The position numbers and the translations under genes were made by a program. 64,000 nt of DNA from Distichodus sexfasciatus. Taxonomy: Eukaryota; Chordata; Actinopteri; Characiformes; Distichodontidae. This document shows, one piece after another, positions 28,101-38,700 of the stretch. Numbering within the stretch: the first letter of the stretch is position 1; each line of letters starts with the position of its first letter. The stretch lies in assembly GCA_032718565.1 (NCBI GenBank), contig JAVGVS010000158.1:395983-459982 (forward strand), in the 5' to 3' direction. Below the pieces are notes generated by a model that worked only from the letters and a program-made list of their open reading frames with translations, ran no database searches and had not been told where the DNA came from.

Positions 28101-31100
28101 ATCAGCATGTATCGGTATATTGATCACTGACCTCAGAATGGAAATTGAATCGTATCGTATCAGACTTTGTGTTATTGGCAGACAATAATAATCCTTAACT
28201 TACTGAATTGTTGAAAAACAATATATAAGCCACACACACACTGCCAGGTTTGTAGTTGATGTTTTGTGATGAGGTTTAATGAATGTGTGTGTACAGAGCA
28301 ATGAGGCCAGTGAGAACGGTCTGGACATGACTCAGGGAGATAAACTGCGTGCCTTAAAGGTCCGGAGACAGCCGAGGTCAGCCACTACCGGAGCTCTGAG
28401 GTGAGACCTCACTGGTGGTCACTACTCTTTTGTGCTGTTAGCAGGAAACTGTGCTCTCTACATCAGCTACCATGTTCCAGTGATGTTTGGGAAGTTTCAG
28501 GGTCAAACGCTGGGGTCACATGTGTGCTGTGCTGTGTTCACAATGACAAATCACTAATCACATTTTACACTCCACGTGTCACTGTGTTACTCTCACACAT
28601 GGACCCTGCAGTCGCCATCAGCTGTTCACAGGCTAGAGCACTTTTGTGGAGCTAAAATGATTAGGAACAGGACTGTGTGTGTGTGTGTGTGTGTGTGTGT
28701 ATTTTTATATATATATATATGTGTGTGAGTGTGTATATGTGTGTGTGTGTGTGTGTGGTTAGCCAAGCAGATCTGTGGTTGGCATAGTAACATGCAGGAT
28801 CACTTGTGTGCTTCCTGTTTTATTCAACAGCTTTTCCAATCTTCTGTCCTTTTCAGGCTTGAAGACATGAAGATGCACTCCAGTTCCCCATCACAGCCTT
28901 TAAGGTGTGTCTGTGTTTTCCTTAATGACCACATCACTCTCCTCCACACACGTTTACTCCATAATCCACAGTTTAAAAGCGACCGCTGGCAAATAGGGCT
29001 GTAACAATACAAGGAATGCACAATAAAATCGGAATCGGTCACTAATTTATTTATTTTAAGTCAACACCAGAACGATGCTTATATTTCCGGCCGATATTTT
29101 CTGCTGCATTTACTGTACGTTTGAAAAGTAGTGCTTGTGTCAGGCATGTCCAGAGTCCGAGGTGGGATTTTATACGTCCCGCGCCTTCTGTCTTAAAATG
29201 TCTGGTGTTATTTTGTGTTTAAATTCCGATCACACAGTGGAACGTTCACCAGCAACATCTCTGGTCTTTACTCAACTCTGCTGCACACGTGAAACATGTT
29301 TAACTACTAAACTGTGTGTTTGCTTCACTTAGTGAATGTGAGCTCACACTTGGGCCGTGTCCCGAGCCGTGTACTACTGCACTTAATAGTATGGTAGGTA
29401 AGGTGCTCTTATCATACTCTTCTATGTGGTAGTATGCGTCTCAGGAAGTAGCCGGGGTTGTAGCTTAACGGCTCTCTACACACTAGGTAGTGCACATGGA
29501 GAGTCACACACGCCCTATTTGACTTGGTACACTACATAGGGAGGGAAGTGACTTTTTCTTAAAATGTTGTGCACTACGCTCCGTCCTCGCTCCACTCTGC
29601 TCTCACACGCGCTTGACTTATTAAAATATCAGAGTTACGGCGTTATTTTTGTGCTAAAATTCTGAGCGTGCAGTGGGACTTTGTGAGCAAAATATCTTGT
29701 CTTTACACGCTCACGTCTGCCTTCCTCATTTATCGGTATTGGTATTGGCAGATGTAAGCATGAAAATATTGTATATTGGCATCAACCAATAATTCCTTTA
29801 TCGTGCATCCCTAAACAATGCATTAGTATCGAAACCCATAGCATCGATCCAAAATCACCATACGCATACTGAACATGAGCATATTTACAACAGAGGAGAC
29901 GAGCTCTTAAATAAAAATGTTAAATGATATTTGAATTGCTTTTTTTTGTGATTCAATATTGGTGCAAGTTATTATTGATTACTAGTTCCTGGTTAAATTG
30001 TTGTCCATTGAGTTGATGTATTGATGAATCTTGTGGTTTACAGCACTAGTGAGAAACAGTCAGAGGTTTAGTTGTTTTTTTATTCATGGTTGTGTGTTCA
30101 GTAGCCGCTCTACTCCACACGACGGTCCGTGCTGTACGAGCCTCATCACCGTCTCCCTTTGTGCCTTTTAAGTAAACACGTTATAAGGCCCAGTGCTCTC
30201 CACTCGGCCCTTGAAGCTGAAGATGCACAACACAAGAGGCTGAAAGCGGCCAGTAAAAGCAGAACAGTCGCATGCAGATGTGGATGATGCTGGCGATGAT
30301 GCAGTCAGGCTGTTTTTAGCACTTTGGACCTCGATGAAAATTCAATGCCCCCCTTTTAAACGAGTGTCCGGCCCTTAATTAATTTCTCCATAAAGAGTGG
30401 GGAGAGAGAAGTGGCTCCTCTTCCAGAATCATCCTCCCACTCCTTTCAGTAAGAGAGAGACGGAGAGCTCACGGGGGGAGTTAAAGGATCGGCAGTGGGA
30501 GAGCTAGAGGGGTGTTACGTCCTCATCATTCATCCCTTGTGGAGCCGACCTCTCATTCTGTTTTTAGCTTTCATTTGCATTTATCAGACGCTCTTATCAA
30601 GAGCCACTTCCTTCCCCTAAATATAGGGACAGTCCCACAGCAGCAACCTAAGGTGAGGAGTCCTGCTCAGGGACCCCAGTGGTAGTGCAGAGCTGGATTT
30701 GAACCTACTCGTATGAAATACTCTGAGCAGCCACTAAGGGTCGGCCGATTATCGGGGCTGATATTATGCATTTAGCTGATTATCAGTATCAGTGTTTAAT
30801 TTTGATCATCACTGATATGAAGTAATCACAAGGTGCTACTGTGGCTCCACTGCCGTCTAGTGAAGCTCCGAGAAGGAGGAGAGGAGAGAGAAGAGTTCCA
30901 GCTGAGACTGGTTTTTGGAAAATTCTACATTTTCACAGATTTTCTCTTTTTTGCTTATCGGTTTTAAATGTCAGTTATCGGTCCCGTTAACTAGCAATAA
31001 CACTGGAGAACAGAGATTTTGCTACTGGAAGTACAACGTGATTTACATGGAGTCGACTGTGTTGAATCCAAATCTGCACTCAGAGCTTTCCTGGCACGTC

Positions 31101-34100
31101 CAGATTTTTAGTTATAGGCATATTGTTTTGTGACAATTTGGTATTTTGGTACAGGTGTTGTTGCACAGCAACACAATAACGTCTGTTTCTCACTAAGCAA
31201 CAAGCTGTAAACAACTCGTAAACAAGATGCTCACAGCGTACCAGCAGACAACATCCAACACTCACAAGCGCAAGAGCAAGGGCCGAAAGCACTTCTCAAC
31301 AGTACATTACACTGCATCACAAATCAGTCATCTCTGTCTGCTACTTGCTCTAATTCAGGTGTCCTGCAGTAAATCCTGTGTGCTGAATTCACATCTAAAT
31401 TACAAACAGAAGTTCACCTGAGACTGAAGTTAAAACATAATGTACTGTTCAAACGTGCTTTAGGCCCCTGCTCTTGTGCTTGTGAGTGTCTGTTGTTTGC
31501 CGCTGCAGAAAGGAACAGTAGTTGTTGATCATGTTTTGGTTACAGCGGCCCTGATATTTTGTGTCCATCACAGACATATAGTACTGTGCAAAAGTTTTAG
31601 GCAGGTGTGAAAAAATGCTGTAAACAAAGAATGCTTTCGGAAATATAAATAATGATTGTTTATTTTTATCAATTTACAAAATGCAAAGTGAGCAAACAAA
31701 AGAAAAATCTAAATCAAATCAGTATTTGGTGTTACTACCTTTTACCTTCAAACCAGCATCAATTCTTATAGGTACACTTATATAACATTATAGATCTGTG
31801 GTTAGTTCTCCGAGATGTTTGGAACAACCTGCCAGCCGAGTTCCTTCAAAAACTGTGTGTTGAATTGATGGTGTTTTGAAGGCAAAAGGCTGGTCACACC
31901 AAATATTGATTTGATTTAGATTTCTCTTTTGTTCATTCACTGCATTTTGTTGATTGATGAAAATAAATGATTAACACTTTCCATTTTTGAAAGCATTCTT
32001 TGTTGACAGCATTTTTTCACACCCCTCCCTAAAACTTTGGCACAGTACTGTATCTTAATAGAATCTCTCCCCGTGTTCATCTCTTACGTCACCCAAATTA
32101 TAATTACACGAGAGCAGGGGCCTAAAGCTCTTTTGAACAGAACATTATGTTTTGATTTAAGTCTCAGGTGAACTTCTGTTTGTAATTTAGTTGCAACAAA
32201 TTTGCTTTCCGAACATCACACAGCTGTAAGGCAAACTTTCCTTATGTGAAGTGTTTTTGCATATATAACTTAAGATCTTGATGTGATGGACAACATGTGC
32301 CTCCAGAGTTGAATTCAGCACATTTACTGCAGGACACGTGGATTAGACCAGACAGAGATGATTGATTTGTGATGCAGTGTAATTGCTTTTGTGCAGCTTT
32401 AATCAGTGTAAGGCATAATAATGTTACAACTGATGTTTAGTGTTGGTGTTTTATGTTTGGCTGCTGGCAGGAGTGATTTGGTGCCTCCCTGCATTGTTCT
32501 CCTGCTTGTACTTTTTATTTCTGATAGTGATCAGCTACAATTTCCTATTTTTGCAGCCTGGGTATGTGTGTTTATTGGTGGGGAAATCCAGGTCAGGAAT
32601 GTCCAGGAATGTTCACTGCAAAGCGAGTTATTTATAATGTCCAAGTTTATAAGAAAACTCACTACAAACCCAAACACTCCAGGCGAAAGTGAGAGATTAT
32701 TTGTCTTTATGAACACGCCACGGCATGGCACACGGTGCCCCACAACCTGCATTTGACCCGTCCGTGAAGGATCGATATGGGCAGATCACGTGAGCAGCAT
32801 CCGGAGAGCAGTACTTGGGGACGGTACCATGCTCATGAGTACCTCAATAGTACCTTTACCGGCCCGGTATTCAACCTGGTGACTTTCCGATCACGGGGAC
32901 TGTGTACCATCAATCACATGTCCCTCCCATGTCCAAATTACAGGAACGGTCTTCCCGCAGGAGCTCAGGGTCAGGGCTCTTGTTCAGGGTAGTGGTAGTG
33001 CAGGAGGTAATATAGGACCAGGCGTCAACACACTGCCTCCTGCTTGTAAGTGGAAAAGTTTCTTCCCTGGGGCAGTTGCTGTTGTGACGGTCAGTGAGTT
33101 GGCCCCATGATCAGTTCAAGTCCCAAACCGGTAAAGGTACCATTGAGGTACTCATGAGTACCATCCCCGAGAACTGCCCACTGGGTGCTGCCAAAAAGCT
33201 GCCCACTGCTCCTTCCCGGATGGGTCAAATGCAGAGCTCACTTGTGGTTGTGGTGCAGTGTGTGCTGTGGTTTGTTCATAATGACAAATAATCGCTTAAA
33301 TATGATATTATGAATATCTGATATACAGTAAACTGACATCGTATGCAGTAGAACGTTCCATAACAGTATGTTGATGTTTTCACTCTAGGTCGATGCTGTA
33401 GGCTCATTGATCATTTGTATCGATTTGGAATTGATGCATCATTACACCCTCGCTGCTTAGTGCCGGGCGATAAAATGATCTAGGTCATTGTTGAGAATAT
33501 TCTTGTCGATGATGATACAGCTTAAAGTTTGGTAAAACAGAGAAACTATGGCTGCACGATCAGCATGCAATGTGAAGTAATGTAGAACAAATGACGGATC
33601 AAGATGTCGTATCGAATCGAATGGAGTCGTGAGACCAGCGGAGGTTCACATCTCTGTGCATATGCACATCTCTAGGTGTAGCGCTGCACGATTGCGGCCT
33701 CCCGAAAATGTGCCGATTGTGACCCTAACCCCAGCTTTAGTGAGGATTTTGTTGTGTATGCTTTAACACTAATTGATGGTGAAAAATGTTTTAACTAGGG
33801 GTATGACATCTTTATTTACTCCATTTGATATTGTAATAATATTTTTAATATTATCACAATATTTGTTTATTGTTATATTAATATTTCTGCCAGGCTGTCA
33901 GACTTGACACTATTAAACCACAGTCCTCCACTTAAAAAGATAGAAGCTGACCTCACACCGGTGGAGCACTCTCCCCACATCACTTATGGAAAGAATAGCA
34001 ACCATCAAAATGACGATCTTGCCAAAAATCAATTACGTCTTCTCAATGGTTCCGTGGTCTTACTTTCTCGCCAATCGATTGATAAGTATCTAAAAATGGA

Positions 34101-35681
34101 CTACACAAGATCAATTAGATCATAGTTGGTTAGATATTGAGCAAACATTATGTAATAACATTCAACTACGTGACCTGCCCTTTATAAGCCACATACTTAA
34201 ACGATATAGCTGCTTTAAAAGCATCAGTATTAGCACATCACTGACAGCCTGGTGGGAATTTCTCAAAATAAATGGAACTTCACTGGTGCCATGCAAAATG
34301 ACACCCATCTGGAACAACCCAGACATCCTGCTAAACAAAAAAATGATAAATTTCATAACATAAAATAACAAAGAAATTAAACGGCTAGAACATATTATCC
34401 AACACAATCGCCTTGTTTCATTTGACAAAATAATTGAAACTTATGGTATCGACAAAAGCAAATACTTAGAATATCTCTAGCTTAAATCAGTAATACGAAG
34501 TAGACTCAACAGTAAGCAATCAGACCTTGAACCTTCACCTACAATTGCAAACATCCTAAAAATCCCAACCGGAAAACTACTGTCCAGAATCTATGCTTAC
34601 ACAACAGAATATGAGACAACGCTCTTGCTCCCTACCCACAAATGGGAAAGGGACTTACTCATCAATCCCGACATTAACTTCTGGAAGCAAATTTGCCTAA
34701 ACACCTTTAGAATGACTAAAAATTCTAACCTGCAGCTTATACAGTATAAAACTTTACACAGGACACATTACACAGGACAAAGGATGTTCCAGATGAGTAT
34801 CAGAAATACTAACATATGTGTAACTTGTGAAAATAAAACACCTGATAACTACCTGCATGCTCTGTGGCTCTGCACACCGGTCAGGGAATTCTGGCAGAAG
34901 ATTTGTGAAAACCTAACAACAACCCTAGGCCACCCCATTCCTGCCTCACCCACACTTTGTCTGCTCGCTGACCTTACTAACATTAATATAGAAGCAAACA
35001 AGTCTGGCAGCTCCTCACAGTACTAACAGTTGCCAAGAAAACCATCGTTTTGAACTGGAAGTCAAAAGAAAACTTACATATGACCCTATTTAACATGTAC
35101 TTTTAGACCGTGTTTCCATGGAGAGGACGTCCACCTGTAAAAATAGCCAACTGACAGAATTTGGGCACCACTGGCCTCCAGTGATTAACTTTATTAGTTG
35201 ATGTTGTGGGCGGTGGCGGTGCCTCACCTTCCTGGCGCGTGGGCTGAGGCGGGGGGGGTGTGGCGGTTGTGCCCCCCCCCTATTGCCCCCACGCCCTTGC
35301 TGACTTCCCCTGGGTTTGGGGGCAGCTTCGCTTGGAAGCCCTGCGCTGGGGGGGCGCTGGGTCCTTGACTGCCTGTTACCCCTGCCTTAGGTTGCGGTGG
35401 GAGGTGGTGGGGTCAGGGGCACTGTGCTGTGTCCTCGACGATGTCAGCCTCTACCACTTCCAGTGACAAACCACTTTACATGTACACACACACATGTATA
35501 GGCATGTAATTGTGTGGGTTTATTTGTATACCAGCAATATGTGTATATATTTCTATTTATACTGTTACTATTATTATTATATTATATATTTTATTATTAT
35601 TATTATTATTATTAGTTTTTGTTGTTCCTATTGATGTTGGGGAGTTTTGATAACCCTTCCGTTTTTTTATTCTCCTTCTTC

Positions 35682-35739
<58 letters not shown>

Positions 35740-38700
35740 ATTATTAATTTTTTTTCTTCTTCTCTCTTTTGTTTTTTGTTTTGTTTGTTTGGATTTCTGT
35801 TATTCCCTCATTCAGTCCCCTTCTTTTCCGAAAGATCGTCTGGGGGCATGTAGTTTAAATTTGTTCAATGAAATTTGTAATTAAATATAAAGTTGTCCTC
35901 GAATTGGTGGTGGTGGGATTTAAAAAAAAAAAAAAAGGGATAATATTTCTCACACATCAACCCCTCCAAGAAAAAAGACAAATCTACCCGCATCTCCTTA
36001 AGATCATCTCGCGTCGGTTTTATTGAGTGTACACTAGGGCTGGGTTCAAAAATCGATTCACCGATCAATATCGATTCTCGTTCGCAAAATATGATATAGA
36101 TTCAAAAATTCACGGATCGATCTTTTCCTGCGGCTATGCACTTACTTCTTGCGACCGCGCAAGGAGAGCTATAAAAACGTGAGAGCGGCGAAACCCAAAC
36201 CAAATAGAGCCATGACTGAAGCTGCTCTGCTCAAATCACCGTCTGGACTAAAGGCCGATGTTTGGCAACACTTCGCTTTTAAAACAACTTATTTTATAAC
36301 CAAGCAAAACTAGTATTGACACAAAGAAATCTCTAAATAAATCGATATCGAATCGAATCGAGAATTGAATCGGATCATGACCTTGTGAATCGAATTGATT
36401 CAGGAAATCAGCAACGACACCCAGCCCTAGTGTACACCAACTCTACACTAAACTCTAAACAAGAGGTGGTGGGTTCGAGCCCTAGCCCCAGCACTGCCAC
36501 CACTGCGTCCCTGGGCGAGACCCTTAACCCCATGTTGCTGCAGGAGACTGTCCCTGAAATGAGGGAAATTGATGTTGCTCCCGATAAGAGCCTCTGCTAA
36601 ATGCTGGAAGTGTAAATGTTTAACTGTGTAAACGTATTTTTGTTTCTGTGTGTTGTAGTAGACAGGCTCCAGCCTCCAGTGGTCCCGTCTCACCCCTGAA
36701 ATCCTCCAAGGTCCCCCCGCCTTCATCCTCCTCCTCCTCCTCTTCTGCCGCCGCAAAAAGAATTGGCCGAGGCTCTTCGTCCCACTTTAAGAGGTTTGTT
36801 TTGGCTCTTCCTCCACATCCTTCCATCTCCCTCTCCTCCTGGTTTTCCCCCTTGCGTGGCGTGTGATGCCAATATTTTCTTTTCCATTTCGTTTTCTCCC
36901 CGCTATCGCTCCACATCTTTCTTTATCCACTTCCTGCTCCCGGCTTCCCTGATAACTTCCTTCCTTCTGTTCTTTTATGTTCAAAATGAATGCCTTTCAA
37001 TTTTTCACTTTCACTTTTCTCTGTGCTGTGTTTCTGCCCTTCAGCCCCTTGGTGGTGTTTCTGCCCCTCTGCGACTACCCCATGCTCTGACTGGGGGCTT
37101 TATACTCAGAACATTTCCCATAATGCTGTGGGGGACACTCGGCCCCCACTCCCAGGCGACCTGAAGAAGGGATCAAACCCAAATCTCTACTTTCTCTACT
37201 TTCTCTCTTGCTCCCTCCTCCTCCTCCTCGACTCTCCGCATCCTCTCTTTGTGTGTTTGCTCGATTTTTGGGGGATTTGTTGATATGAAGTTTATTTTTA
37301 GACACACAAGGTTTTTATTACAGCTCAGGATCCTTGTTATGATCTGAGCAGTGCTGAATAATAACCAGAACCTACGTCAGGTGAAGTGTGTGTTCCTGCT
37401 CCCCCCACCGCCACCTCCGTATTGGCCCGGCATGCCGTCTGTGTGCGTCTTTGTGTTGTGTGTGTGTGTATGTGTGTGTGTCGTGTGTTTTGTGATGGCG
37501 ATGACCCCACCCCACACCCATGCCCGTCTGTGTCCCTGCCCCCCAGCTCCTCTCTAAGCTCCAGACTCGCCTCCTCTCTTGGCAACCTCTACGACACCGA
37601 AGACTTTAAAAGCCCGGTCCAGCCGCCTCCACCTTCCTCTTCCTCCTCCCCCACGTCCACCTCGCCCCCACGAGCGTCCTCCTACACCCACTCCTCCACC
37701 CACATCTACCACCACGAGGTCAACAACAACCTCCACCTCAGCGACCCCAACGCCAACGGCCTCGGCACAACCAAGAGCCTGGCGCTCAACGCCCACATCC
37801 ACAACCAGAACCAGAACCGGCCAGGGGGAACCCCCTACTCCACCTCCGTCACAGCAGGGGTCAGGTTCGGGACGGAAGAGCTGGCTCAGAAGCCGGGCAG
37901 CAGCCTGAACCGGACGTCGCCGCGCTACCTGAGCCGCTCCATACCTGTAAGTCAGCTCCACCCACTGCCACAGCAGCTGCCACTCCCCCCCCACTCTAAC
38001 TGCTGACTGGTTTCTCTGCTCGTGTTCACTGTCCTTCAGATGATGAAACTCCAGACCTGGATTAATAACCAATGTTAGTGCTGGGTATTGATTTAAAATA
38101 ATTATTGCGTCAAGCACATGATAATTAAAATCAAACCTTTTCAATAATTCCCCAGATAAAACGTAATAAATGTGTGGTACTGGAATAAACAAACACGATG
38201 AGCTGCATCAACGCTCCCAGCCCTTAATAAATCTAACACTCAAAGTAGTAACAGACAAAAATCAATATTCAGAATGAATCATTTGCCAAAACAGGGAGCT
38301 CTCTAGCGCTTCCCTCTTTAGAGGTGCGGGGCTTTTTCAGTGCATGGTGTCTGTGTGTGTGTCTGTAAAGGTCAGAACTAATTTATGTGTTTATTCCCTG
38401 GTGCTTGTGTCCTGTGTGTACATCTCTAATGCTCTCTAATGAAGTGCTTATTAATGCAGTAAAATATGGAGCTAATGCTGCTCATTGAGTGGCTTTTAAT
38501 TGATGTTGCCGCTGAGACTCATTTTCCAGTTTCCTGTCTGGGCTGTGCTTCTAACACCGCGTCCCACGCTCCCCTCGCTCAGCTCGCAAACCGCTCACGC
38601 AGCACGCCAACCTCACCTAACAGGATCCCTCTGATCCCCTGCACCGTGCCGCCGCCGCCGCTGCTGTGGAGGTGCTGCAGGCCGATAGACGAGCTCCTTC

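Noticed and set aside
37554..38192. 212-codon minus-strand frame across the long cdc14a tail exon
   Set aside because: Val/Gly-rich antisense shadow of a Pro/Ser-rich exon; the + strand exon has correct splice sites and the conserved SRSIP end.
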